Positions 1 through 28,076 of a stretch of 64,000 bases of DNA are shown piece after piece. Origin of the DNA: Acanthosepion esculentum (lineage: Eukaryota > Mollusca > Cephalopoda > Sepiida > Sepiidae); contig OZ038482.1 in NCBI GenBank assembly GCA_964036315.1, forward strand, positions 8,398,020 through 8,462,019, given 5' to 3'. The position numbers were made by a program, and so were the translations under genes. Within the stretch, counting starts at the first letter, position 1, and each line of letters opens with the position of its first letter. The notes below the pieces were generated by a model. It made no database searches and was not told the origin of the DNA. It was given only the letters and a program-made list of their open reading frames with translations.

Positions 1-172
1 TCATTTTTCAATTAGCTTACACAGAATCAAAGAAAAAAAAATGTCGATCTGGGAACTTTTTTTTTTCTTTCCCCCACAATAGTTCAATAGGGTCCTTGTA
101 ACATTTAGATATAGATTTTATTTAATATGACCGTTAAAAATGAATACAAAAGTTAAAGTTCCTAATAATTGT

Positions 173-206
<34 letters not shown>

Positions 207-878
207 TGAAAACAATTTTTTAAGATTAAGAAGTACCTAGGTACCTCCATGAGATCACTAAAAAAGAGCATAGCATGATGAAAAAGACGCCAAACTTGAC
301 GAAAACAATTTTGTCGTCTAAATGTTTATTAAGAGGAAAGATCAAAGTATTTGTTTTTTACATTTTTTTTTTTTTTTTTTTTTTAATCGTTCCTAGCACG
401 TCCGAAATTTTCGTTAAAAATCATTTTTCTTTTTTCGAGTCAGCAAAATGAGAGATAATCAATCATGGCAATCATTTTTTTTCTATTTTATAAAAAAAAG
501 TGAAAATCTCAGTTTGAAATTCTTTTAAAATCATTTTTTTTCAAAACTTATTTTAAGGAAATCAAAAATTAATGTTTATTTAAAATATTTTGAACCAAGC
601 TTCAATGCCAAAAAGATGCAGTTTGAAAATCATAACCTTTTGCTTTGCATCACTTGAAGGGGATGAATTATTGACGGATTACGTGAGGATAATTTGTTCT
701 ACGGAAGGAGAAAAGTGAAATTATTTAGATTTTAAGTGAACAAATTATTTACCTCATCATTTTTAAGGGAAACTTTCAGCACTCTAATTTTTTTTTTTTT
801 CTTGGCTTTCACCTTTGTTTACAGTGCTTTATGGAAAATATATTAAGAAATTAAAATAAGACTGTTAAGAGTGAGATT

Positions 879-933
879 AAATTTCATGAGAAAGGTATCT
901 AATTAATTTATAGGTACCTTTCTTATGAAATTT
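879..933. repeat. short inverted repeat
   Basis: Arms at about 879-900 and 912-933 are reverse complements with about two mismatches (left arm aaatttcatgagaaaggta, right arm ending cctttcttatgaaattt), around an AT-rich loop. It could form a hairpin in DNA or RNA. No function is evident. Confidence 0.6.
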
Positions 934-2404
934 TATCAGAAGTGTACATAAAATACTATAATTTTATGTACATTTTACTACCATTTACTGTGTTATTTGT
1001 ATTTCCATTCATTTTATTAATTTTGATATTTATGGAAAAATGTCACAACTGAGATTAATATAAAAATAAGATCATATAAATTTCATAAGATACTGATACT
1101 TGTAGGTACCCTTCTCCGTTGAAATTGAAAAACCAAATTAGCTTCTCCACACGTGTTTCGCAGAAGTAAAGGCCTTAACAGCGGAGAACAATGCTTAACT
1201 CGAATAACGCAACTTAATTGTATTCTGGTTGGTCATCCGTACTTTATAATTACAGCCTGATTATAAACACAATTACATTTCTAAATTACTGAATACACTG
1301 TATTATTTTTTTTTTTTTTTTTTTTTAAATCTTCCAAAAATACAGTACTTTTCTTAGACTTTATTTCGGTAGAATTAGCTGATTTAAAGTATAATTAATC
1401 TTATTTGAAATAAATATTAAGTGGAAAATATTGCAGAAATTCTTTTAACAGTGGTAGCTGTTTAAGCTGTTGACATGTAGATATTTATCTAATGTTCTGT
1501 GGGGGCTTTGGCTTTTAAAAAAATATAACTAATGCCTTTTATATTTACTGTAGATATATTTTCTGATAATGTGTATGGGTGGCTGTATCTACAAAAATCA
1601 GTATGTTTATGTAGAAAAAGAATTCAAAATTCTTTTATAAGATATTGATGTTTGATGATTTGTACTACTCTTTTCCATCTATGATTAGTAAATATAGTTT
1701 TTACTTAATATTTAATGTGGTGGAATTAATACAGAATTTTAAAATTTAAAACAAACAAAATAAAAATAATTTTTTCTTAAGACAATAGTGTCCTTAATAT
1801 ATTTTGTTTATAAAAGCGATTAAAAGCTTTTCTAATTAATATTTTAGTTTTATTGCATTTTTTATTTTTACGGTTCAGAGCAGATAAATGGTGTTTCTAG
1901 GTACCTCCACTGAATTTTTGATACCTAATTTTTAAAATGAAAAAGCATCCTTGAAGATTTCGTTCTAGTTTTAATTGAAGGCTAAATGATTAAATTTATT
2001 ATTTCAAGTAAAATATTCTGGTGTATTTCAGATAGAAATGATATAGATTGTAATGTGAAATAATTGCTCAATTTTTTTTATTTTTTTAAAATTTTTCTTA
2101 AAAGTGGCCATTTTCTTAATTTTTAAGAAATTTGTAAACAAACACATTTTTCAGATTTTAAATTCTTTAAAGATTAAATTATAGATTTGTGACACATTAT
2201 TTGAGTAAAATTAGAAAATTTAAAGTTAAATTAATCCGATTTGAAATAAATATTACTTACTTATAGCATATAAAAAAAAAAACAATATACAAGCATTTCT
2301 TAATGATGGGTTCCTCTTTCTTTAATCTTTAGTGATTTATGGAGACTGACTTGAGGTGGTGATAATATGACCAGAAATGACATATTTACAAAAACTAAAT
2401 GAAT

Positions 2405-2440
<36 letters not shown>

Positions 2441-3164
2441 TAGTAATTTTTAGCAATTATTTGATATTTTATTGACTTTTAGTTAAGTTTCAAGAAGCAT
2501 TATGAAATTTGCATTTTGTCTCTAGGTTCTTAAGTTTACTACCTTTTAAAAAAATTAATTGAAGTATGGCCCGAACTAAAATAAATACATAAAATAAAAA
2601 TTTACTGAAATAGCAACTAAGAAAAGTAAAACTTTTTTGATATTTTGAAGGGATGATTTGCAAAGATGTTAATTATGAAACAGAACTGAATTAAAAGTTA
2701 ATTAATTGCAGTGTGTCAGACAACACTAAATCACGTGACCTTTTTAAGGATTATGTCATCTATAGATTCCCATAGGTAGGAATTAGGAATGTTTTTTTTG
2801 TTTTTGTTTTTTTCACTAAAAATTATTTTAAAAATATTTGGGTTCAAATGACTTATGAGCTTTTCAAATTTTCGATTTGTAAATTTACTTAACGATATCA
2901 CCAAATTGCATTCTTGAGAGCAATGAAGAATTTTAAATGATTTTTGAACTATTATAATTTTAAAATTCTTGTAAAAATCATTATTCATTGAAAAAAATTT
3001 TATTTCTTTAGACAAGTGTCCTTAGTATAACTTTTTTACAAAAGTAATTAAAAGCTTTTCTAATTAAATAATATCATAGTTTTATTGCATTTTTTATTTT
3101 CGATGAAACTGGTAACTGTTTTACAAATAGATTTGCTTTCTCCAAATAGTCCTGTTTTTAATTC

Positions 3165-3720
3165 ATTAAAATCCAACAACTATTTGAATTTTGCAAGAAT
3201 TTCCAAACCAATGTGCATTTTCCTTGGAAAATATGCAAAATAAAACAAATCTTTTTTTTCTCTAGTTTGCCACTGTCGTAAAAAAAAAAAAAGTTTTTAA
3301 CCAAAATTTCAAATGTGCTAGAAAGGAGTAAAAAAATTTCAAAAAACAATTCTATTTTTTTTTTTTTCGCGACCTAGTAGAGGTACCTAGTTTAATCCAT
3401 TTGACAAATCAAATTGATTTAAATTCTTCAAGGAGCCCTGCTTTTTATATGAAGGAGGAGGGATTTTAATTTCTCAATTTCATAAAATCAAGATGTGGAG
3501 GAAGGTAACATGTATAAAAAAAAAAATTTGAAAATTCCATTAAAATCCAACAATTATTTTGTCTCCCTTCTTCCCCAAACATTTCCAAATCAATGTGTTT
3601 TTGCTGCAAAAAAGATGCTAAAATTTCCTATATTAATCTTTGGTCCACTTCCTGACACAAGAAAAACATGATTTTTTAACCAAAATTTGCAATGTGTTAA
3701 AAAGGATAAAATAATCAAAA
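3165..3720. repeat. diverged direct repeat, two units
   Basis: Two units about 370 bp apart share the words cattaaaatccaacaa, ccaaa.caatgtg and taaccaaaattt.caatgtg in the same order. The units (about 3165-3350 and 3535-3720) differ by many substitutions and T/A-run length changes. They look like an old local duplication or two copies of an unknown repeat. Confidence 0.5.
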
Positions 3721-4426
3721 AATACTTTGGTTTTTCCACTTAATAAATCAAACATTTTGACAAAACTTTTCATAATGGTGTGCTGTTGTTGTTGTTTGGG
3801 GGGGGGGGGTTAAGCTATGGGCAGTACTACGAGTTCTGCTTCATTTTTACTTTTGTAATTTAAGAAAAAACAAACTTGCCTAGTTTCACTTTAGTTTCAT
3901 AACTTCATGCTATTTTTATTTTGTGGTACTGCTCCAAGTGATTTTTGCATTACAGTTTTACCTCTTGAAGCTTCACAATATATGTGGCTATTGAAGATTT
4001 TGATTGTGGATTTTGTACAAGTGTTTTTTGTTTTGTTTTTTAATTAGGCTATAGCATGCATATATATATATATATATATAGTTTGTATATTTGTTTACTC
4101 ACTCACATATATGCATGCATGCAAATCATTAAATTTTGGCATCAGAATTCTTAAGTGGAGATTTAAAAATGATGTCATGCAATATCTCACTAAAAGAAAT
4201 CGGTATTCCAAATGAAAAATTTTATTTTTAGTATAGGCATGTAGCATCTTCCAAGACATTAAAAAAAAAAGGTACCAAATTTCTCTTTGTAGCTCAATCA
4301 GCAACCAATTTATGACCAAAGTTTATCAGAAAAAATTCCCTCATCTATTAAGTTAGAAGCCAATTCCAATAGTGAAGATGCGGGCTTCAAACAAGTGAAA
4401 AATCACAAATGTAACATCATATAGGT

Positions 4427-4698
4427 CAGAGATCAGCAACCTTTTGCAATGTGCAGACTTAGGGTTTCAAAAACATTCAGTGTGCCAACAACACATGTAT
4501 TTTTATAAAAGTCAAAGTAAATATACCTGTTTACAATATATTTTATATAGTAATATATATAGTATATATTAAAATTGAAACCGCTAAATAACTTTGCATT
4601 GTAGTAGTTATTTGTTTGGGCTTTGTGATGTAATTTGCAGCTGCGTGTCATTGGATATTGCTTGGTGTGGCACCCGTGCCATAGGTTGCCAACCCCTG
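4427..4698. mobile_element. hAT-type MITE with target-site duplication
   Basis: A 272-bp non-coding element. Its left end (cagagatcagcaacc) and right end (ggttgccaacccctg) are imperfect terminal inverted repeats. The flanking 8-mers atataggt (4419-4426) and atataggg (4699-4706) match at 7 of 8 positions, which is the 8-bp target duplication expected of hAT elements. The TIR style with internal ..caacc..ttg resembles common hAT MITEs. It has no coding capacity and an AT-rich centre. Confidence 0.75.
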
Positions 4699-4706
4699 AT
4701 ATAGGG

Positions 4707-7700
4707 TTTCTTGAAGTAAGATAATACTAATGGAATTTGTAATTGTTAGATTACTCTAGTCTAAGCATTGTAGAAAATTGTTTTTGCACAAACAAAATAG
4801 TTAATAACACAGAAGGGCAATTTTTGACTGTTCATGTAAGTTTAATTCTAACATTTAATGCCTTGCTAAGATTCATAACACAATAGATAAAGCTTTTTTT
4901 TTTTTTTTTTTTTCAGTAGTACATCAATAAAAAAAAAACTCAAATTTACTCCATGTAAAAACAGCTAGAAGCACAATTTTGACAGTAGGGCAAAATGGGT
5001 CAAAAGTATACCATCCTGAACTTGCCATAAAAAAAAAAGTATCCATTGGCGGTACATGCCTGAAACTTTGAAGCTTTACTAAAAATAGTTATTTTCTGTA
5101 TAATATCAATACCTTTGTCATAAATGTACATAATTTGGTGAATTTATACATTTTTCTTTTTTTTTTTTTTTTTTTTTTTTTTACTCTCAAAAAAATACAT
5201 AAATAAGAAGGGACAATGACCACAGAACTTAGAGAATTTTGGGCCAGTCCTTTAAAACAAATGCTTATTGTAACACTTCAAGTGTTTCTGTTTGATAGAC
5301 CAGTGGATGAGTCCTTTTGAAGTTCAGTCTTCTCAGTGGCAACAAAACCGGAAACGAGCTGTCCTGGGTGCTGGTCTATATTAAGTCATGCTTGGGATTT
5401 GAGAGAGTTCTGGTCTACTCCTTGGTGTCCGTCAAGCAGTTCTGAAGCCTCTTTTTCGTATTGTCAAACCACCACATTGGTATGAAGAGTTGATAGGTGG
5501 AAGAGCTGACATAGCAGTAGTTGTCCCAAATATCACCTACCTACCCACTCAGATGAGCAGGTGAAGACCGAATAAACACCTATAAGCAATATGGAAAATA
5601 GTTTATTTCTTGACATAGGATTTTTCTTTCAGTGTGTTAGCTTACGAGCATGCAGCATGCCCGTCCCCAGCTTTTGGTGGTCACTGACGAGATTGAGGAT
5701 TAAAATGTGGGATAATTATTGTCCAGTTGGTAGAAAGCTTGGGCAAGAGTAGTTGTATATTTACAAAAATACATCTATTGGAAATGATAGATTTCCATGG
5801 TAGTTAGAATGATCCTCATGCATTTCCTCTCCTTGTGATTTGCAGTCTGTGTTTATAAGCCTCTACTATAGCCAATATTCCTGAAACAGTGCATATCCTA
5901 TCATCATTTGAAAGTGGCATTATATCAAAGTCCATTTGTGCATTATCATCCAATAAAGGTCATAAAGAAAATAATCATTTCTGGCCTAAAAACTAGATTA
6001 CACTTGACAGCAATGCGAGTTGTTTAGTGTAACAGTTGCAGACATGGAATGCCAGTCATGGAATAACCATTTTTAGTAAAGCTTCAAATACTAATAGGAT
6101 TTTAATCTAGTGAATCTTCAGTGGCCACATGTGATAATATGAGCCCAATTAAAGTTTCTTAATCAATTGCAGTGTTAAACTGCATGACTCCAGACTTTTT
6201 TAATGATCAATCTGAAAAAAAAACAATTTTAATCACCCTGAATCATTTTATTGACAGAAATTCTTATTTTTATTTTAGTTAAAACAAAAATAGTATTTAC
6301 ATTTAATCACAGCTCAATTAAGAAATTTTTAGAGTTCTGACAGAACAGAAGGTTTGTTTTAATGTTTATTTTTTTTTTTTTTTTTTTTTTATAAAAAGCA
6401 AATTGGTTTAGGCAAACTTTCATTTTAAAAAAAGTTAAGTAATTTACCTTGAATCGGCTTAGTAGAAATATAGTGCTAATTAATTAGTAGTGATGCCCCC
6501 AACTTTCACATCTATTTGACACAAAATTCAAAGAAAACAAATCAAATAAATTCTGAAATAAAATAGAGGTAAGTATTCTGCATGTCAACAAAACATTTCA
6601 AAATAAATTAAGAGTGCTGATTTTTAACACATGAATGAAACATTCTGATCACCTTGACACTCTACAAATGGTCATCAAGATCTTTTAGTTTGAAAATAAT
6701 CAGTTAAATCAAATGTGATTTTTAACTGATGAGAAAATGAACCCATACTATTGCTATGAAACTTTTATGACAACAATGATACTTAATTAAAACAGAATGT
6801 ATGTTAAAATTATCCAATGATGCAGGTATGTTTGGGGTGTGTTAATGTGAATAAATCGAATTTGCAGTCTGCTTATAAAAAACATGCAAAAAAATTATCT
6901 CAGGGTGTAAAGTTTATCATCCACTGAAGAGGTGTTAAATGGATATTTGATTCAAAACTAGTAGGTGGGGGTTGCTTGTTAGATGTTATGGTTATATAAC
7001 TTTCCATGACAGCTTTTTAAAATTACAAAAAAAGTGTTTGCAAAAGTTGACCCATGCACCAAAGTTAAGCTAAAACATATCCAGTTTATTTTTATTTTAT
7101 TTTTATAAAATGTATTCGGTTCCCTTTTCCTTGATCTGAATACTCTTTAAAATTTTAAAAATTAAAAATATAAATTTGAATTCAGTTTAATATTTATTTA
7201 TATATTTTTTATTTTTTATTCATAAAAGCAACAACTGAGACAAATGTGAGTTGAGCATGACAGTTTGAACAAAAAACAAAAGTGCTTAATACAGTTTTAA
7301 AATGCATCGTTTAAAGATTTATAAGAAAAAGATTTAAACTGAAATATCCATTGATGAATTGAGTTTGAATTAAAATGGGATTCAGCTGGTAATGTTATCA
7401 CTTGGTCAGCAATTAAAATTTCAATGTTGGTCACAATAGTACCACATGAAATGCACAATTTCCATTTTCCTATTTTTGATTTACTTGTGCTTCAAATTGG
7501 ATTGGTGAAAAAATATGAAACTTTGCTCTACAAGGTGTAATTTTCAATTTTGTAAGAGTTGAAGTTTTCTAAAGTTTTCCAGAAATCATTCGTGAAAGAT
7601 AACTCAAACTCTGCCCACAAAATTGGCAAGCATCCTTTTTTCTTTTAAGACGAGACTATTTTGATATGTACAGGGACACAACGCCAGGTGCAACAAATTT

Positions 7701-7830
7701 GAAAAATGCTGTTATAAAATGAACAGCTTTGAAAATGCAGAAAAGCATCATCATTGAAATAGTAACTTAATTTAAAGAGATGTTGAATTAAAACTTATCA
7801 CACATGAGAAAGAATTGTATATTTATTTAT
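4707..7830. other. non-coding, no gene seen
   Basis: Mostly AT-rich sequence with T runs (about 4895-4913, 5157-5182, 6369-6390). A more complex stretch at about 5270-5720 has higher GC and no open frame; it may be an unidentified repeat fragment. Nothing else can be assigned. Confidence 0.5.
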
Positions 7831-9679
7831 TAGTGATGGGACAATACCAATATTTTTACAGATTCCAATACAATTCCCAATAGTTTTCTAAATTTCCGAT
7901 TTTGATACTTACAATAATTAAAATTTATAATTTTCAGGCCCTACAGTTGGTTTGGGAAACTTAATGAACAAAAAGTACATTTATTAATAAAACATTTAAT
8001 AGAAAAATGAATACAAAAGCTTATGAAATAAAGTTAGATTCTTTTTATTTAAAAAATTGGATAAGAGTTTAAACAATAAAGAGAACAATTTCTTTAAGTA
8101 AATCAAAGTACCTAGCTACTCCTATTTAAGTACTAAAATTCTTAAATTATAATGTAAAAACATCATCTGTTTTGCTTTCAATTTCTTTTTTAGTAAGTAA
8201 ATGATCCGTTCACTTTCAAATGAAGAGTGGGGGTGCTATTAGATATTTTCTGGCTAAAGGCACCATGATGGGTAATTCATTTTTATTTGAATTCTACCAC
8301 TGAAAAACATTATCATCACTTTTTATATTTTTCAATGCAATATATTTTGCCATTTCAATTTTTAATAAATATATTTCTTTTTCTTGTTTCACTGACTACT
8401 TTATCCTGTATTCTCGTAAATATTGGCTCTTTTGATTCATCACTTTTTCTTTAATTTAGTGTGGTCACTTTGTAAAACTGAAATTAAAGTCACTATCATT
8501 ATCATTTTTCTCTTTCGATATGTCAGATGAGTCATTCTCCATACCTTGTGATACTTCGGGTGAGGTGTCTTTTTCCTTTGGTTATAGAATAGATATCTTG
8601 AGTGAACCATTCTGCAATAGTCTTGCCATTAAGCAAGCCAATAGTTATTTTCAAACCTGGAATCAAGCTATATTGCTAGAGTAAGGTTTTTGTCTTCCAA
8701 CTAGCTGCTAAAAGCTTTCCATGCTGAAAGTGTTGAACCTCACCCCCATCAAACAGTCCCTTTACTTCTCCCCTTCTTAAAAAAGTGATAAATGACTTTA
8801 ATGTGTGGTATAAGAGGCAGTTGCTTGTCTATTACTTAATAAATTTGTGCAATCAATGAATTATTTAAACATTTTCAGTAATTTCTCTCAAATCTTCCAT
8901 TGGTTGGATTCTAAACAATCTAGTTTTGCATGATCACTGCAATATGAGATAAGACCATTTTTGTTTTTGTTCAAATACTCTGGACATAAGATGGAACAGT
9001 CAATATTATATAGTCTGGGCATTCTCAATAAATTTATGATCTGGTAAGTTTCTTTATTTTTTTCTTTTTGTTTATTTCTGGTATTTTGCAAAAGCTGCAG
9101 GTGAGTGATGGAAGTGCTCGACTATTTGTTTAGAAATAGAAAGCATATCCTTCACATACCTTTGTGTAAATATGGCATCATTGATTTTATAAGATTCTAA
9201 ATTTTTTTTTTTTTTTTATAAATTAAATATTTATTTTAAAATAGGGGTGGTAGAACAACATGAATTAATTTGGTGTTTGTTACATCATTTTGGTTATAAT
9301 TATTAAATTAATAATTTGATATTAAATGTGTGAATTAACAATGTTCAAAAAGAAATAATTTATTTTGAACTCAAACATATTTTAAACTAGTGAACTGTAT
9401 GGAAAGTTTAAGAACTGAGTAGAAACTTGTACTTTTTTTACACATAAATAAATAAATTTACATCATACTTAGGTGTTATTATGATCTATAGATTTTAGTT
9501 TTACTGATAGTTTAAAATCTTTATCTTTTTATCATTAGTACCAGAAATGGAAAATTAAGTTTTTAAACAAAAAAAAAATTCAGATTGCTTTTTGGTATTG
9601 GAAGTTAGCTTAAAAATTCTCCGATTACAATACCCCACATAAAAGTTTTGATTCTGATTAATCATCCCATCACTAATAT
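7831..9679. mobile_element. hAT-like DNA transposon, decayed
   Basis: The ends carry an inverted match: ttagtgatggga near 7830 and its complement tcccatcactaa near 9675. This TAGTGATGGGA terminus is typical of animal hAT elements. The 1.85-kb interior has no intact transposase. Only a short minus-strand frame at about 8888-9091 survives, and it shows no recognisable domain. The 8-bp flanks are only partly similar, so the target-site duplication is not confirmed. Confidence 0.5.
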
Positions 9680-24255
<14,576 letters not shown>

Positions 24256-24397
24256 ACTTTCATCATTTCACATCCCATGAAACAGGGATATTAATACGAA
24301 ATATGTCACAGATTTCCTAACAAAACATTTGTTGACTTGTCTTCTTGTCATTGGTCAATGTCATCCTGTTTCATTGCCTCACTCTTTAGTTAAAGAT

Positions 24398-24403
24398 AAT
24401 AAA
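24398..24403 (+). terminator. candidate poly(A) signal, proximal
   Basis: AATAAA about 143 nt after the RBMX stop. It is conserved in the duplicate (54468-54473). Confidence 0.5.
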
Positions 24404-25627
24404 ACCCACATCCTGCTTTCATGCTCAATGTTCTCAGAACTTTTGATTTTAGAAATTTGGATTTTTGTATGTTTATTTCCTTCACCCATATGAACCTCAC
24501 TGCAATGTGTGTATATGCACATGCATATGTGCACTACCAAACACTGCATGTGTGTGCGTCTGTCTCCAACAGACAAAAATGCATGCAATCTCTCTGATAC
24601 ATATGTGCATGGGCACACACACACTCACACTCTAAAGGAGCCAGCTGCAAAATATTACGAAATGGAATACAGTATCACTATTAAGAAAATCTTTAAAAAA
24701 TAAAATAAAACTGCAGGAGGAAACTCAAATGGTAAAACTGATAAAAGAATTTTTAAACTTTTCCTGAAATTAAAAACAAAAAACTTCAAAAAAACATTTT
24801 TTGTCCTTTGTACTGAATTTTGAACTTCAAAAAGAAACTGATTCTTTGCTTTTGTTGTCAGTCATCAAAGGCTGTCTACAAACTGCCAATTCACCTAAAT
24901 GTTGAAAAAAAAACAATCTCTGATGCTTGTCATTAACATATGCTAATAGAAACCCTTTTATTTTCATTTTGTCTTTTTATAATAGTTCTTTTTAGTCAGT
25001 AAACTAGTCAAAATCTGATGGCTTTCATTTTCTTATTCAGAATTTTTATTCATAGTAAATTTTAACAACTTGTTACAATTGAATTTAGACACTTGAATGA
25101 TTGTAATGTTTTCATTTTTTTTTTTGCACATTCAATTACTGAAATATTCTACCAGTTTACATGTAAGCAAAAAACTGTTGTGAATTATTATTTTGAAAGC
25201 TCTCTAAAAGAGATGAATAATAATTAACATCAGGTTTTTTTTTTGTTTTGGAAAACCATTACCAATTTACTTGTTGTCCACAAAATGCCTCAGTAAGATT
25301 CTTTTAACCATGTTTGTCTGATGCTTCTTAGAGTTTTTAGCGTGAAATGTTTGCAAAAGGTTGTAACGATGAATGTCTCTTCTAGATTGATGACAAATCA
25401 TTTTTGTTGTATGATTGGAACAAGTTAATTTAAATGCTAACAGAATTTTGCAAAAACTGAATTTGATTACTGCTACAACAACCAACAAGGAATAACCATA
25501 AAGTTTGCCATACCTTCAAATGAATCACTGTTTAAATAGCAGGCACTGTCAAATAAGTATGTTTTAAAGAAGGATCCATCAAATGTCTGAAAGAGAATGC
25601 CACAGTGTCATATTGTTGTATTTCAAT

Positions 25628-25633
25628 AATAAA
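25628..25633 (+). terminator. candidate poly(A) signal, distal
   Basis: AATAAA about 1.37 kb after the stop, near the end of the block shared with the second gene copy (there at 55695-55700). Confidence 0.5.
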
Positions 25634-25685
25634 CCAAAAAGAAAACTAACCATGCTCAGAAGTTGTATGTAAATCCTTGTCTGTC

Positions 25686-27331
25686 TCTTGCATTTTTCTT
25701 GGGAATCCAATTCTTGAAAGGAAAGGAAAGGGAGCAACCAATTCAGACTGATTCTTTTATTCCAGTCTTTTTCTTGTCCTTTTAATCACCTAAATTTTAT
25801 TTGCTGCATCCGAAACAGAAATCTTTCTTAGTTTGTCTTTTTGTGCAAAATTTGAGCCATTTGAAAGTTATGAAGAGCTTCGAAAATGGAAACTATTCTA
25901 GACTGGAATGAAATATCTTTCTGTTGCCACATATCTTCCAAGTTTGGAAAATTCAGTTTGTTCACTAAATCAGTTGGAGTCAAAACAATGTCAACAATGC
26001 TGAATTACTATTTTACTTTTTCTAACTTTATACACTGAAATGGCAAGGAATGTCCATAAATCTGTCTTTTGCACAAGTCTGTTTTGCAATTTACTCATTT
26101 TTTGCAACCATGTCAAGAAATCACCACCAACCATAAAAATCATAGGATATTCAAGCAGATAACCACAACTCTTAGATTCTGCATATAAAAGGAGTCAATT
26201 TCAATATTGGTTTATGTTCAAACCACTTTAAGAGAAAGAAAAAGTTTCATATCAATCTGATAAAATTTCAACTGATTCAGGAATGTTAAAATAATCAGTC
26301 TTTGCAAAATAGATAATTCCTGTAAGAATAAGGAATACAATGTCATATAGTGATTATGCATCTGAAATAATGATTCCATGTTCAGCAAGCCATTTGGAAG
26401 AACAGCTATCTTGGTTCTTATATTTCCAATACCTGAAGTATAAAATATTTTGACAGCAGTTTTTTGTGTTCATTTACACATTGAGTAAATGTTAACAAAT
26501 GGCAACTAAGTACACTCCTTTGTACTCAAAGTTGCTTTACACAGATAAATTTTCTTTATTCCCACAAGGCAGTTTCATTCGACATTTAATATACATCCAT
26601 GAATTGCAGATAAATCATATTGCAATCACTTATGTGAACCCAGATCATGTTTGATTTTTCTGTCTAGAAAGCTGCTTCAAATTTCATAATGTTCAAATTG
26701 ATAAACCTATACATTTAAATACTTTGTACTGATTAGTATTGAATTTGAAAGGATTTAACATCGGGATATTTACCTTGAGTAGTTGATCTCTTTTTAGATG
26801 ATAAATTCTCCATTTAAAATTAAAAGCTAAATTTATCAAACAACCAAGTTAACCACTTGCAAAGGCTCTTGTCTTGGAAATGCCCTTGCTTCCTCTCCGC
26901 TTTCTTCAATTGAGCCAAACTATTCAGTCTCTCTTAACTGGCCAAAAGAATTCAACCACTGAAACAGAAAATCAGATGGCTTATCACTTAAAATCATATA
27001 AAAAACAAAAAAAAAAATTAATGTTTTATACTTTTATGCATATGTGATCCTGACATACATTAGATGAATGTAAAATATTTAAATGTTATATCCAAAGTCT
27101 TTTACTTGCATTGATCCTAAATGCAAAATATTTCAACATAAAAACGTTGGTTTCACTCCAACTTGAATTGCCATTCATATGGACTTATTTCAATTGCAGA
27201 ATTCATTTTTAATCAAAAGTGAAAGATAACATTCTAAAACAATTTGATTGAAGTAAATTGGAATTTCCATTTGAACACAGCATTTTTATTTGATGGAATC
27301 AAAATGAAACAGTTTCTTCCCAGACAAGATC
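25686..27331. other. non-coding, unique to first locus
   Basis: About 1.65 kb of AT-rich DNA without a gene. At the second locus it is replaced by only about 50 bp, so it is either an insertion here or a deletion there. No terminal repeats were found. Confidence 0.5.
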
Positions 27332-28076
27332 ACAAAGGGTAGGTATGAAAAATCAGCAGCTGTGGTTGGAAGCAGGAAATCTCAATTCTGGATAAACATA
27401 ATTGAAACTGATTCACTGGTAGGTACTTGATTTCCATCCTTATCTGCTTGATGATAGTTAAATCATCCACACATGTAATGTGTCAGTGGCCTCTATAATA
27501 TTGTGGTAATCAGATGTGTGGAATCCAACTGCCACCAACATTTGTTTGGCAAATGAAACCGTTCTTTTTGCTAGAAATGAATCTTTACAAAGATCTGTAT
27601 GACAATTTTTTTTTTTTTTTTTAATGATTAAATTGAAAGCGTTTTCTAGTAAGTTTTTAATTATTTCTTGGATTCCTACCCATCTCATTCATTGCAGTCA
27701 AAGAGGTGGCTTTCTATTATATGTAGTGTTTGTTTTTCATTTTTGTTTATTTTTCCCCACTCTCCACCGTCCATCCCCTTAAGGGATTCTAATATCTACA
27801 ACCATTAAAATGACTTGACAAAGGAAATAGTTAACAAAACAAACAGCTGTTGATGCATTTTGAATTTCACTGGATTTAACCTTTTCTTATGATGCAAAGT
27901 GTGTGTGTGCTGGAAATCTCAGTTTTATACCAATAATCAATGTTGCTGGTACTATTCAAACTGCTTACTACCAAACAGAATTTCCTCAACAAGGTTCCAA
28001 TGAAAGCAACACTATTAATAATAACTAGTCTTTTGTACTTGCCTACCTGTGCTAAACTGGAACAATCATGAAATAT
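27332..28076. repeat. duplicated block, copy 1
   Basis: About 745 bp nearly identical to 55804-56543, starting at atcacaaagggtaggtatg and ending at atcatgaaatat. Differences are T-run length, a few substitutions and a small deletion. It contains no convincing ORF. It extends the RBMX-locus duplication beyond the 3'UTR. Confidence 0.85.

Larger units (their letters stand above)
1..4426. other. AT-rich non-coding stretch with poly(T) runs
   Basis: No gene is recognisable here. The stretch is very AT-rich and holds several long T runs (about 176-204, 367-384, 1305-1326, 2409-2437). A short inverted repeat lies at 879-933. Two diverged direct-repeat pairs are visible: about 1790-1875 against 3000-3096, and about 3165-3350 against 3535-3720. 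It may be upstream intergenic DNA or a 5' intron of the RBMX gene, because the first RBMX coding exon has a splice acceptor and therefore needs an upstream exon that I could not place. Confidence 0.6.
24256..25685 (+). other. RBMX 3'UTR, duplicated downstream
   Basis: The 3'UTR has candidate poly(A) signals AATAAA at 24398-24403 and 25628-25633. From about 24219 to 25685 it matches 54279-55754 with only a handful of differences, about 99% by eye. Identity stops about 50 nt after the second AATAAA. Confidence 0.8.

Noticed and set aside
25267..25488. 73-codon minus frame present identically at 55334-55555
   Set aside because: It is preserved only because the whole 3'UTR block is duplicated at high identity; no codon-level signal or domain is seen.
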